This document shows positions 25,772-34,031 of a stretch of DNA of 64,000 nucleotides, piece after piece. The translations under genes and the position numbers were made by a program. Each line of letters opens with the position of its first letter. Positions within the stretch are counted from its first letter, which is position 1. The notes beneath the pieces are model-generated. The model saw only the letters and a program-made list of their open reading frames with translations, searched no databases and was not told where the DNA came from. Source of the stretch: an uncultured Microbacteriaceae bacterium (GTDB taxonomy: Bacteria; Actinomycetota; Actinomycetes; Actinomycetales; Microbacteriaceae); the NCBI GenBank assembly GCA_947487835.1, contig CANKXX010000002.1, positions 616,094-680,093 on the forward strand, in the 5' to 3' direction.

Positions 25772-26332
25772 ATGAGGGCTTGCGGCATCGTCTCGGACGA
25801 CGGGGAGGCGTGTGCCGAGCCTGTGAACGCGGATGCCCCGCTCAACCTCTGCACGACGCACCTCCTCGCCGCGCATGACGCGGTCGCGGCGGAGGTCGGC
25901 ATCACCGACGTGCTGCCCTCGCCGTGCCTCGCCTGCGGCTCGCGGCTGGGCGTCCGGTACCCGTCGGGATGGCTGTGCGGCCTGTGCGAGTGGAAGGTCG
26001 GCGAGGTGCCCGACGACGACCTGTCCCGCCGCCGCGTCGACGTCGTCTACTACATCCGGTACGGCGACAGGATCAAGATCGGCACCTCGGGCAACCCGCG
26101 GTCCCGGCTCGCGAGCCAGCGCTTCGACGAGCTGCTGGCCTTCGAGCGCGGTGACCGGCTCGTCGAGCAGCGGCGGCACGCGCAGTTCGCGAGCCACCGG
26201 ATGCTGCGCACGGAGTGGTTCGAGCCGCACGACGAGCTCCTGGCCCACATCGGCGTGCTGAGCGCGGGCGTCGAGGATCCGTGGGCGCGGTACGCGCGGT
26301 GGGTCAGCGAGCAGCTCGCCCTGCGCGGGTAG
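25772..26332 (+). CDS. GIY-YIG-like nuclease (T5orf172/MUG113 type) with Cys-rich N-terminus
   Basis: The 186-residue protein carries 'VVYYIRYGDRIKIGTSGNPR', then 'SRLASQRFDELLAFERGDR' and 'VEQRRHAQFASHRMLRTEWF'. This matches the T5orf172/MUG113 branch of the GIY-YIG fold, with Tyr-Ile-Arg replacing GIY and a conserved Glu and His in the following helix. Before it, four Cys (CLAC near residue 52 and CGLC near residue 72) can form a zinc ribbon. Such proteins are common in phages and as stand-alone chromosomal genes, and their biological role is not established. The start is ATG 25772. It is 17 bases upstream of the epoxide hydrolase and may be co-transcribed with it. Confidence 0.75.
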   Translation: MRACGIVSDDGEACAEPVNADAPLNLCTTHLLAAHDAVAAEVGITDVLPSPCLACGSRLGVRYPSGWLCGLCEWKVGEVPDDDLSRRRVDVVYYIRYGDRIKIGTSGNPRSRLASQRFDELLAFERGDRLVEQRRHAQFASHRMLRTEWFEPHDELLAHIGVLSAGVEDPWARYARWVSEQLALRG

Positions 26333-26349
26333 GCGGTAGCCTGACGGCC

Positions 26350-27516
26350 ATGCCGGACGACGTGATCCGCCCCGAACCCTTCGCCCCTCGCGCGCCGTCC
26401 GCCGAGCTCGAGGATCTCCGCGCCCGGCTGCGGGCCACGCGCTGGCCGGACAGCCCCGCCGATGCGGGATGGTCGCTCGGCGTGGACGTCGACTACCTCG
26501 GCGAACTCGTCGCGTACTGGGCCGACGGCTTCGACTGGGCCGCGCAGGAGGAGGCGCTCAACGGCCTGCCCCGCTTCCGGCTCCCGATCCGGGGGCTGGG
26601 CATCCACGTCGTCCACGCGCGCGCCGTTGCCGCCGGCGCGTCCGCCCTCCCACTCGTGCTGGCGCACGGCTGGCCGGACTCGTTCTGGCGGTACTCGAAG
26701 GTGATCCCCCTGCTCGCGGACCCCGGCGCGTACGGCGGAGACCCGGCGGACGCCTTCGACGTCGTCGTGCCCGACATGCCCGGGTACGGCTACTCCGACC
26801 GACCCGCGGGTGCGGCGCTCGACTCGATCGCCGTCGCGGGGATGTGGGCGGAGCTGATGGGCGTGCTCGGCTACGAGCGGTTCGGCGCCGCCGGCGGCGA
26901 CATCGGCAGCCACGTCAGCCGCTACCTCGCCCTCGACCATCCCGAGCGCGTCGTGGCCGTGCACCGCACGGATGCGGGCGTGCCCGTATTCCGGGGCGAC
27001 CCGGCCGAGCTCATCCCGGAGGAGCGCGCGTGGATGGACGACGCCGCCTCCTGGGGCGCCGCCGAGGGTGCGTATGCCGCTCTGCACCGCACGAAGCCGC
27101 AGACCGGGGCGGTCGGGCTCACCGACTCCCCGGCCGGACTCGCCGCCTGGATCGTCGAGAAGCTGCGCGCGTGGAGCGACTGCGGCGGCGACCTCGAGCG
27201 CTCGTTCACGAAGGACGAGATCCTCACGAACCTGACGATCTACTGGCTCACCGGCACCATCGGATCGTCGATGCGCATGTACAACGCGAACGCCGCCATC
27301 CCGGCCGAGCAGCTCGCCCGCCGGGTGGAGGTGCCGTCCGGCTTCGCGCTGTTCCCGGCCGACATCGTGCGCCCGCCCCGCGCCTGGCTCGACCGCACCG
27401 CCAACACGGTGCGCGTGACGGAGCCTCCGCGCGGCGGACACTTCGCGGCCTTCGAGGAGCCGGAGCTCTACGCCGAGGAGTTGCGCGAGTTCTTCCGCCC
27501 CTACCGCGGGTCCTGA
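26350..27516 (+). CDS. Epoxide hydrolase, microsomal-type (EHN domain)
   Basis: The 388-residue protein has the N-terminal epoxide hydrolase domain ('ELEDLRARLRATRWPD') and the alpha/beta-hydrolase core. The oxyanion motif is 'HGWPDSFW' (106-113), the nucleophile is Asp184 in 'GGDIGSHVS', and His364 lies in 'GGHFAAFEEPEL'. Ring-opening tyrosines would come from the cap region. It hydrolyses epoxides to diols, for detoxification or catabolism. The start ATG 26350 is 17 bases after the GIY-YIG-like gene stop. The length fits the family. Confidence 0.9.
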   Translation: MPDDVIRPEPFAPRAPSAELEDLRARLRATRWPDSPADAGWSLGVDVDYLGELVAYWADGFDWAAQEEALNGLPRFRLPIRGLGIHVVHARAVAAGASALPLVLAHGWPDSFWRYSKVIPLLADPGAYGGDPADAFDVVVPDMPGYGYSDRPAGAALDSIAVAGMWAELMGVLGYERFGAAGGDIGSHVSRYLALDHPERVVAVHRTDAGVPVFRGDPAELIPEERAWMDDAASWGAAEGAYAALHRTKPQTGAVGLTDSPAGLAAWIVEKLRAWSDCGGDLERSFTKDEILTNLTIYWLTGTIGSSMRMYNANAAIPAEQLARRVEVPSGFALFPADIVRPPRAWLDRTANTVRVTEPPRGGHFAAFEEPELYAEELREFFRPYRGS

Positions 27517-27579
27517 GCTCGGCCCTGGGGCCGCCGGCGCAGCACCCACAGCAGCGCTAGCCGCAAAGCCCGCGCGCGC

Positions 27580-28416
27580 CTACTTCAGCCGCCAGGACCG
27601 GGGGACTTCGTTCCAGAGCTGGTCGGGTCCGCTGCCCGCCTCGTCGGTCACGTAGACGTAGCCCGCGTGATGGGCCCGGCTCGCCTCGAGCACCTCGCGC
27701 TCGTTCGTCACGCCGTGCACGAGGTGCGCGATCCGGTAGGCGTGCGTCCGGTCGGTGCCCGGGTAGACCCAGTCCGGCGGCGACCACGACAGGTAGCGGC
27801 TCTCCGCCGCCTCCTGCACCACGAGCACGTCAACGGCCTGGAAGGCCCAGTCGCCGTGAGATTCCGACACGTCCCGCGGATCCCCCACGATCGTCTGCTG
27901 TGTCTTCTTCCGCACCTCGGCCTTGATGCCCGCGTGGTACTTCTCGACCGTCGTGTAGTGGGTGAAGAAGCCGCGCCGCTCCACCGCCCGGTCCTGCGCG
28001 TCGAGGTTCATCTCGTCGAGGAACACCCCGGCCATCTTCGGGTACCACGACCGGTAGGCGTCGATCTGCTCGAGGACGTTCTTGGTGCGCCTGCCCAGCA
28101 TCCAGGCGTAGGTGGGCCGCAACGGCACGGTGCCCCTGCCGGTGCGGATGTAGCCGATGACCTTCAGGCCGCGCGCCCGGCAGTCGTCGATCGCGTGCAC
28201 GTAGTTCACATCGCGCCCGCTGCCCGGACCCGAGTTCGGGTTGATGACGATGAGGGAGCCGGGCCGCGCGTTGTCCACCATCCGCTGCCACCGGCTGTTC
28301 TGATGCGGGAAGTCGGGGTAGAAGAACGCGGGGATGAGGTGCCGCTGCTCCGTCTCGGTGAGCGGCGGGATCGGATCCGCGCTGTGCAGTCGTTCACTCT
28401 GGCCGGAATCGACCAT
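27580..28416 (-). CDS. Spherulation-specific family 4 protein
   Basis: The 278-residue protein matches the spherulin-4 pattern: 'LIPAFFYPDF' at residues 27-36, 'LIVINPNSGPGSGRDVNYVH', 'GLKVIGYIRTGRG' and 'MAGVFLDEMNLD'. It ends with 'VTDEAGSGPDQLWNEVP'. The fold is a TIM-barrel relative of glycosidases; some fungal members act on alpha-1,4-galactosamine polymers, but no activity is known for actinobacterial ones. No signal peptide is visible. It starts at ATG 28416 and is convergent with the epoxide hydrolase. The 560-base gap upstream is the largest gene-free stretch near it. Confidence 0.75.
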   Translation of the reverse strand: MVDSGQSERLHSADPIPPLTETEQRHLIPAFFYPDFPHQNSRWQRMVDNARPGSLIVINPNSGPGSGRDVNYVHAIDDCRARGLKVIGYIRTGRGTVPLRPTYAWMLGRRTKNVLEQIDAYRSWYPKMAGVFLDEMNLDAQDRAVERRGFFTHYTTVEKYHAGIKAEVRKKTQQTIVGDPRDVSESHGDWAFQAVDVLVVQEAAESRYLSWSPPDWVYPGTDRTHAYRIAHLVHGVTNEREVLEASRAHHAGYVYVTDEAGSGPDQLWNEVPRSWRLK

Positions 28417-28975
28417 GACTTCCTCCCGTGCTTCGGATGATGGTGTTGTCGAGACCGTGACGCGACACCGGCACGCGAACGATCACCGCGGACGAGTGCC
28501 GCGTCACGGGCGCGTGGACGTCGGGGACCGCGAGTGCAGGCCTGCGGGACGCGGGCGGAAGCGGGATCCTCCCCGGGGGAAGTAGCGCCATCGCACACCG
28601 CCTTCCTCCGCGACACGCTTCGGCGCGGGTCGCGGACGCCCTGCGACCACTCGCGGCTCGGTCGGTGCGGCACGGCACCGCCTCCAGACCCGCGGGTGGC
28701 TGTCCTTCCTTTCTAGAACATCCCGAGGCCATCGGCGGCTGCAGTCACACCGGCTTTCGAGGCCGGGGTGGGACGAAACGCTGAGACCGGTACCGAGGCG
28801 CATCCGGCCGCGTACTGGTGCCGTCGGACGGACGCGCACTGTAGCCTCCGGAAAAGCTGAGCGCTAGTCATGTTTTCTCGGGTTGAGCCGTTTTAGCATG
28901 GCCAGAAATCGCGGCGCGGCGGGGGACGGCACGCGATGGACCCGGTAACGCAACGAAGCGAAACAGGAGGCACCC
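28417..28975. other. Intergenic region, divergent promoters
   Basis: This 559-base stretch lies between two divergently transcribed genes. I see no gene with convincing codon use in it. The part near 28850-28910 is locally AT-richer (GTCATGTTTTCTCGG, GTTTTAGCATGG), which is where a promoter for the secreted Thr-rich protein gene would be expected. A consensus -35/-10 pair is not clear enough to place. Confidence 0.4.
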
Positions 28976-30250
28976 GTGACGTCCCTCAGGAAAGCGACAG
29001 GCGCGGCGGCGATCGCCGCACTGCTTCTCGGCGGATCCCTCGCCGGACCCGTGTCACCCGCCTATGCGGATCACACCCGCCAGCACACGTGCGAGCAGGC
29101 GGGCGGCACCTTCACGGCCGGCGCGATGCTCGGACAGGACCGCTGCGTCGTCACCGCGTCCACGTCGATCACAGGCCCCTTCGGCAGGCCCACGACAACG
29201 GTGAGCGACCCGGAACCGAACGGGTCGCCGTTCTCGGTGCAGACGGAACCGCTACCGTCCGGACCCGCGACGAGCGAGAGCGAGGTCCGCGACGTGGGTG
29301 CGCCCGCCGAGGTGAGAACGGCCACGCCGGGCACCCCGACCGTCGAGTCGGAGCAACGAGACGCGGGTGATCCGGTCGCGACGTCAGCCGTCGTGGCCGG
29401 AGTGCCGGTGACCGATACCCGGGTCGAGAACGGCAGGGCGACGACGAAGCAGACCTCCGGCTACCGCAATTGCAAGCCGGTGAGCTCCGGGAAGGGCGAC
29501 AGGTCAGGCCATGACGACAAGCGCGGCAAGGGCAGTTCGAAGGTCGAGCGGTGCGAGCGGACCGTCGTCACAACCACGACCACCCCGACCACGAGGGTCA
29601 CGACCGTCACGACCCCGCAGGAGCGGGTGACCACCACGACGCAGCCGCGGGAGACCGTCACGATCACCAGAATCCCGAGCACCGCGGTCATCACGTCCAC
29701 TCAGCAGCGGGAGGCGTGCGAGACGATCACTCAGCCGACGGCGTACACGCGGACGACCACTCAGCAGACGACGCAGACTCAGTCGGTGTCGTACCAGCAG
29801 CGTACGATCACGACGACGACGACCACGACGTATCGGTATCAGGGTGGTACCGCCTGGTCCCCGCTGGTACCCGTCGTGTTCGAGAACGCACCCAACCCAC
29901 GAGTCACGCAGCGCACGACTGCGGCTGAGCCGCTCGTGACGGAGGTCGGCCTGCAGGCTGGACCGCCCGTCGTGACGGTCGAGACTCTCGCCGGTCCTGA
30001 CATAGTGACCACCACCTGTGCGCCGACCGAGCCGGAGGTCACGGTCGCGGAGGGGGAGACGACCTACGTCGAAGAGGTCGTGGTCACCCCTGCGGAGCCG
30101 GAGGTCACGGTGACCCGCGAGACGCTCGACCCGGTCGTGACCGAGACCCGCTCGCCGGGCGAGCCCGTCGTGACGACGAGCACCCGGGGCACCGGCAAGT
30201 CCTGCTACACCAACCCGTCGACCTCGGACCAGCGGAAGAACCGCTGCTAG
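28976..30250 (+). CDS. Secreted threonine-rich repeat protein, unknown function
   Basis: The 424-residue protein has a Sec signal peptide with a likely cut after Ala31 ('SPAYA' then D). The mature part is very Thr/Val-rich, with stretches such as 'RTVVTTTTTPTTRVTTVTT' and related segments ending in PxxVT, 'PEVTV' and 'PVVTT'. It has eight cysteines spread along the chain, including the final residue. No membrane anchor, LPXTG motif or known domain is visible. The composition resembles glycosylated stalk or wall-spanning regions. AGGAGG lies six bases before GTG 28976. A strong hairpin follows the stop. Its function is not known. Confidence 0.75.
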   Translation: MTSLRKATGAAAIAALLLGGSLAGPVSPAYADHTRQHTCEQAGGTFTAGAMLGQDRCVVTASTSITGPFGRPTTTVSDPEPNGSPFSVQTEPLPSGPATSESEVRDVGAPAEVRTATPGTPTVESEQRDAGDPVATSAVVAGVPVTDTRVENGRATTKQTSGYRNCKPVSSGKGDRSGHDDKRGKGSSKVERCERTVVTTTTTPTTRVTTVTTPQERVTTTTQPRETVTITRIPSTAVITSTQQREACETITQPTAYTRTTTQQTTQTQSVSYQQRTITTTTTTTYRYQGGTAWSPLVPVVFENAPNPRVTQRTTAAEPLVTEVGLQAGPPVVTVETLAGPDIVTTTCAPTEPEVTVAEGETTYVEEVVVTPAEPEVTVTRETLDPVVTETRSPGEPVVTTSTRGTGKSCYTNPSTSDQRKNRC

Positions 30251-30265
30251 GACGACGGCGTTGCT

Positions 30266-30298
30266 GAGGGGGTGGAGGATCTGGGCCTCCGCCCCCTC
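30266..30298 (+). terminator. Hairpin terminator after the Thr-rich protein gene
   Basis: GAGGGGGTGGAGG (30266-30278) pairs with CCTCCGCCCCCTC (30286-30298) with one wobble and a seven-base loop, 16 bases after the stop. The SDR gene converges from the other side (stop at 30316), so it may work in both directions. Confidence 0.75.
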
Positions 30299-30315
30299 TC
30301 GTTCGGCTCGGGTAC

Positions 30316-31191
30316 CTACGACCTCCGTGGCCGCGACGGCCACGTCGCCCGGCGAGTCGGCCGCGTCACCCGGGGGAAGTACCGAGCGAAGACGTCCTGG
30401 TAGCGGGAGCCGGCCAGCGTGGCGAACGCGTGCAGGACGTGCGCGTCGGCGCCGACCAGGACGCGGGCCCGGTTCCGCAGGATGCCGCGGACGATGATCT
30501 CCGCGGCCCGCTCGGGCGAGGTCCGCGCCAGCGTCTCGTCGAAGTGCCGATTGGCCGCCAGGATCTCCTCGGGGGTCCTCCTGCCCGTGCTCCTCGCGCT
30601 CCGCGCGATCCCCGTGCGGACGCCGCCCGGATGCACGACGGTGACGCCGACCGGGATGCCCTCCACCAGCATCTCCTGACGGATCGCCTCGCTGAGGCCG
30701 CGCACCGCGAACTTCGACGCGTTGTAGAGGCTCTGATGGGGCACGGACAGGAGGCCGAACAGCGAGGAGACGTTCACGAGGTGGCCGTCGCCCGAGGCGA
30801 TGAGGTGGGGGAGGAACGCCTTGCTGCCGTGCACGACGCCCCAGAAGTTGACGCCCATGATCCAGTCCATGTCGGCGTACTCGACGTCGGCGAAGGCCCC
30901 GTCCAGGGCGACCCCGGCGTTGTTGATGACGACGTTCACCCTCCCGTAGCGGGTCGCGACCGACTCGGCGTAACGTGCGACGGCCTCCCGGTCGCTCACG
31001 TCGAGCAGCCGGCTGTGCACCGCCGGGGCGCCGGCGGCCCGGGCACGGTGCGTCGTGTCGGCGAGGCCGGCCTCGACCACGTCGGACAGCGCGAGGATCG
31101 CTCCCCTCGCCGCGAGGTTCAGCGCCAGCGCGCGCCCGATCCCGGATCCCGCGCCGGTGATCACGACGACCTTGTTCGCGAGGTTCTTCAT
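30316..31191 (-). CDS. Short-chain dehydrogenase/reductase
   Basis: The 291-residue classical SDR has the dinucleotide motif TGAGSGIG (12-19), 'NNAG' near residue 90, and the catalytic Ser (142 or 143), Tyr156 and Lys160 in 'VSSLFG' and 'YNASK'. Asp37 at the end of the second strand points to NAD(H) preference. The 'VHPGGVRTGIARSARS' segment and the long C-terminus resemble acetoin dehydrogenase-like or fatty-acyl SDRs found in actinobacteria. The substrate is unknown. The C-terminal tail is Arg/Thr-rich and basic. It starts at ATG 31191, divergent from the HTH gene. Confidence 0.87.
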   Translation of the reverse strand: MKNLANKVVVITGAGSGIGRALALNLAARGAILALSDVVEAGLADTTHRARAAGAPAVHSRLLDVSDREAVARYAESVATRYGRVNVVINNAGVALDGAFADVEYADMDWIMGVNFWGVVHGSKAFLPHLIASGDGHLVNVSSLFGLLSVPHQSLYNASKFAVRGLSEAIRQEMLVEGIPVGVTVVHPGGVRTGIARSARSTGRRTPEEILAANRHFDETLARTSPERAAEIIVRGILRNRARVLVGADAHVLHAFATLAGSRYQDVFARYFPRVTRPTRRATWPSRPRRS

Positions 31192-31276
31192 CCCGCCGTC
31201 TTAGCACGCCCGGCCGCCGGCCGGGTCCCGCCGCTTCTCCCGCAGCGCCGGCGGCCGCGAGAAACACGCCGCGCAG

Positions 31277-31342
31277 GTGACAAGGTGCCTTGACATTTCC
31301 GCCGCCGTCGCGCATGCTCGATGTGTCAAGCACGCTTTACCA
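31277..31342 (+). promoter_or_regulatory. Promoter with two palindromic operator-like sites for the HTH operon
   Basis: Two 20-base sites align as GTGACAAGGTGCCTTGACAT (31277-31296) and GTGTCAAGCACGCTTTACCA (31323-31342), sharing GTGNCAAGNNNNCTTNAC with two-fold symmetry. Their centres are 46 bases apart. The first contains TTGACA (31290-31295), an exact -35 hexamer, with a weak -10 (CATGCT, 31313-31318) after 17 bases. The second lies just downstream. This layout would let the encoded regulator block its own promoter. Confidence 0.55.
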
Positions 31343-31364
31343 TCCACCCGTCGGCCGGAGGCCC

Positions 31365-31556
31365 ATGAGGAACGACGTCCGCGACCTCCGGGTCTCCGCC
31401 GGGCTGTCCCAGCGGGAACTCGCCGAGGCGCTGGACGTGTCCCGGCAGACGGTCAACTCCATCGAGACGGGGCGCTACGACCCCTCCCTGCCGCTCGCCA
31501 TCGCCATCGCCCGCCACTTCGATCGAACCGTCGAGGAGATCTTCCATGTCGACTGA
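31365..31556 (+). CDS. Short XRE/Cro-type HTH regulator
   Basis: The 63-residue protein is essentially one helix-turn-helix domain: 'VSAGLSQRELAEALDVSRQT' then 'VNSIETGRYDPSLPLAIAIA', the compact XRE type. Proteins of this size commonly repress themselves and the membrane protein gene that follows. GGAGG lies four bases before ATG 31365. It overlaps the membrane protein gene by 11 bases. Upstream are two matching palindromes that would fit a dimeric HTH regulator. Confidence 0.85.
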   Translation: MRNDVRDLRVSAGLSQRELAEALDVSRQTVNSIETGRYDPSLPLAIAIARHFDRTVEEIFHVD

Positions 31557-31974
31557 CCAGTACACCGGAAAGCAGAAGGCCCTCCTCCTCGGCGTCGCCC
31601 TCACGCTCGTCGCGGTGATGACCGCGACCGGCCTGCTGCTGCGCGCGTACGCGCCCGGCAACATGGGGAACGGGTTCCTGGTCGGAGCGGCCGTCACCCT
31701 CCTGGCCGCGGGGGTGACCGTGTGGCGCCTCGCCCGCCGCCCCGCCCGCGCGACCACCTTCGAGCGGGCCTGGACGCAGACCGGCGACGAGCGCGACGAC
31801 GCGGTGCTGACGCGCGCCCTCGCGGTGGTCGGGCTGCTGTCGATCCCGCTCACCGGGGTCGCGACCATCGCCATCGCCCTCGGGGCCGCCGTCGAGATGG
31901 TGCTCGCGTTGCTGCTGGCCGCGGAGATCCTGGTCGGCGCCGCCGCGTTCGCGGTCATCAACCGGAGGAGCTAG
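31546..31974 (+). CDS. Four-helix membrane protein paired with the HTH regulator
   Basis: The 142-residue protein has four transmembrane helices in two hairpins (about residues 10-32 and 40-62, then 88-110 and 114-135). They are split by a charged cytosolic loop 'ERAWTQTGDERDDAVLTRA'. The pattern of two helix pairs with a conserved DERD-type loop is the usual partner of compact XRE regulators in Gram-positive bacteria (DUF2178-like); the function is unknown. ATG 31546 lies inside the regulator gene, so expression is coupled. Its TAG stop shares CTAG with the stop of the convergent AlkZ-like gene. Confidence 0.75.
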   Translation: MSTDQYTGKQKALLLGVALTLVAVMTATGLLLRAYAPGNMGNGFLVGAAVTLLAAGVTVWRLARRPARATTFERAWTQTGDERDDAVLTRALAVVGLLSIPLTGVATIAIALGAAVEMVLALLLAAEILVGAAAFAVINRRS

Positions 31975-33077
31975 GAGCGCCGCCGGCTTCGGTTCTCGTC
32001 GGCGGACAGCGCGACCTCGAGGCCCAGCCAGGCGGCGAGGTCGTCGATCTCGGCCCGGACGGCGGACTCCATCGCGGCGCTAAAGGGGACGTCGCGGTGC
32101 AGGGCGGAGACCACGAGGACGCCGGCCTTGCGGTCCGCAGTCGCGTCGAGCTTGCCCACCAGCCGGTCGTCGTGCAGCACGGGGAGCGCGAAGTACCCCC
32201 ATCGGCGCTTGGCCGCGGGTTTGTACATCTCGAGCACGTACTCGAAGCCGAAGAGCTGTTCGGCGCGGACCCGGTCGTGCACGAGACGGTCGAACGGGGA
32301 GAGCAGGACGGTGCGCCCCGCGAATGGGCGGTCGAGGTAGTCCGGGTGCACCCGCCAGAGACCGGGGATGCCCTCGACCTCCGCCTCCTCGCCGGCATCC
32401 CCGACGTACGGGGACTCGCCCGGGATCACGGGACCGGTGGCGCGCGCGATGCCCAGGGCGGCGAGGCGCCGCTCGTTCCGGTAGGCCACGGCGGAGGCCG
32501 CATCGAGCGCGGGCCCGTCGTGCCGGTACACGCGGGCGGGAAGGTCCCAGTAGCGCTCGCGCCCCTTCCGACCGGAGACGGCGACCTGCCCGCGGTGAGC
32601 GAGCAGCTCGAGCATCTTCGTGATGTTGCGGTTGTTCGTCCAGCCCGTCGACGGCCAGGGCACGACGCTGGTATCCGGGATGTCGCGAGACAGGAGTGGA
32701 CCCCGCTCCTCGAGCAGGGCGAGGATGTCCCGCCGGAACGCGTCGTTGGCCTCGATCCAGGCCGTCGACGACGGGTGCGCCGGCGCGTCGAGCAGCACGG
32801 CGGGCACGTCCCGCGACGGGCGGATGTAGGCGATCGTCTCGACCAGGGTGCGGTCGCGCTCGAGTGCCGTCACCAGGTCGGCCGGTCGGTAGCGCGAGCC
32901 GAGCCGGCTCCACAGCACGAGGTCGGCGCTCGGCGCGACGGCCGCCGTCGGATCGATCTGCAGGATCGTGAGGCGGTCCACCACCTCGACGATGCCGGTC
33001 GGCCGCGGTCGATCGAGGGCCTGCGCGTGCACGGCGATGCGTCGAGCCGCGTCCACGCTGAGTCGGTGAGCCGCCAT
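31971..33077 (-). CDS. AlkZ/YcaQ-family winged-helix DNA glycosylase-like protein
   Basis: The 368-residue protein matches the HTH_42 family: an N-terminal winged-helix block, then 'LTILQIDPTAAVAPSADLVL' with Gln40 and Asp42, then 'LLSPFDRLVHDRVRAEQLFG' and 'RWGYFALPVLHDDRLVGKLD' near the C-terminus. Characterised members remove bulky or crosslinked bases: Streptomyces AlkZ uses a QxQ motif and E. coli YcaQ uses QxD. The QID here fits the YcaQ-like type, suggesting action on crosslinked or alkylated DNA. No biosynthetic cluster is adjacent, so it is likely a housekeeping paralogue. The start is ATG 33077. Confidence 0.8.
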   Translation of the reverse strand: MAAHRLSVDAARRIAVHAQALDRPRPTGIVEVVDRLTILQIDPTAAVAPSADLVLWSRLGSRYRPADLVTALERDRTLVETIAYIRPSRDVPAVLLDAPAHPSSTAWIEANDAFRRDILALLEERGPLLSRDIPDTSVVPWPSTGWTNNRNITKMLELLAHRGQVAVSGRKGRERYWDLPARVYRHDGPALDAASAVAYRNERRLAALGIARATGPVIPGESPYVGDAGEEAEVEGIPGLWRVHPDYLDRPFAGRTVLLSPFDRLVHDRVRAEQLFGFEYVLEMYKPAAKRRWGYFALPVLHDDRLVGKLDATADRKAGVLVVSALHRDVPFSAAMESAVRAEIDDLAAWLGLEVALSADENRSRRRS

Positions 33078-33106
33078 GCCGCGACCCTAGCCGCACGGGC
33101 GGACGC

Positions 33107-33148
33107 GACGAAGCCCGGGTCCGGTCGTGACCGTCCCCGGGCTTCGTC
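33107..33148 (-). terminator. Strong hairpin terminator after the ABC permease gene
   Basis: GACGAAGCCCGGG (33107-33119) is exactly complementary to CCCGGGCTTCGTC (33136-33148). The loop holds a second small stem, CGGTC/GACCG. It lies 46 bases past the minus-strand permease stop at 33195 and upstream of the AlkZ-like gene. Confidence 0.75.
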
Positions 33149-33194
33149 CGCGGTGGTTCCCGCTCGTTCTCTTGCTGGTTCCTTCTCCGTGCGG

Positions 33195-34031
33195 TCAGGC
33201 GTCGCGGCGCTTCAGCAGCAGCGCGCCGCCGACGAGCGAGACGGCCACCCAGGCGAGCACGATGAGCGTGTTCTGGCCCTGGTCGAGTCCCTCGCCGCCC
33301 ATGAGCGGCGTGTACATGCCCGTGCCCGCGTTCGAGAAGAGGTACGGCATCAGGTCGTTGGCCCACTCCGCCTGAGTGAGCGCCGCGATGAGGCTGACGA
33401 TGGTCGGCAGCAGGAGGATCGTGCCGAGCGACGCCGCGATGCCGCCGGCGCTGCTGCGCAGGATGGTGCCGAGGCCGAGGGCGAACACCGCCACGAGGGC
33501 GAGGTACAGCGCCGCGAGCAGGAGGTTGCCGATCAGCGTGCCGTCGCCGAAGTCCGCCTCGACGCCGTTGCCGGCGAGGATCGGGGTCGCGATGAGCAGG
33601 GAGCCGAACACGCTGATCAGGCCGACGACGAACGTCGTGACGAACAGCACGAGCGCCTTGGCCGCCAGGGCCGGCAGGCGCTTCGGCACCGCCGTGAGCG
33701 TGGAGCGGATCATGCCCGTCGAGTACTCGCCGCTGATGGTCAGCACGCCGAGCACACCGACGATGAGCTGTCCGAAGTAGATGCCGAACGTGGAGGCCTG
33801 CAGCACGATGCTCGTCTGCATCTCAGCGGGCGGGGCGGCGCCGTCGAAGCTGATCGTCAGCGAGAGCAGCAGGGCGATGCCGAACGACACGACCACGATG
33901 ATCGCGTAGGACCAGACGGTGGAGCGCACGCTGCGCAGCTTGATCCACTCGGAGCGGAGGATGCCGATCGCCGAGAGGTGGGCTGCGGAGTTGGAGACGG
34001 CGGACGGGCTGGCGGTCATCGTGGCGCTCAT
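33195..34031 (-). CDS. ABC-2 type transporter permease
   Basis: The 278-residue protein has six transmembrane segments and begins with a cytosolic 'GILRSEWIKLRSVRSTVWSY', the hallmark of ABC-2 permeases partnered with a single ATPase. 'LTISGEYSTGMIRSTLTAVP' is the conserved loop. Such pairs export antibiotics, peptides or lipids, or regulate their transport; the cargo is unknown. The start ATG 34031 overlaps the ATPase stop (ATGA). A strong hairpin terminator follows the gene. Confidence 0.88.
   Translation of the reverse strand: MSATMTASPSAVSNSAAHLSAIGILRSEWIKLRSVRSTVWSYAIIVVVSFGIALLLSLTISFDGAAPPAEMQTSIVLQASTFGIYFGQLIVGVLGVLTISGEYSTGMIRSTLTAVPKRLPALAAKALVLFVTTFVVGLISVFGSLLIATPILAGNGVEADFGDGTLIGNLLLAALYLALVAVFALGLGTILRSSAGGIAASLGTILLLPTIVSLIAALTQAEWANDLMPYLFSNAGTGMYTPLMGGEGLDQGQNTLIVLAWVAVSLVGGALLLKRRDA

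Noticed and set aside
28504..28839. Open frames in the 28.4-29.0 kb gap
   Set aside because: All are Arg/Pro/Ser-rich, lack ribosome sites and motifs, and have uneven third-codon GC compared with neighbours.
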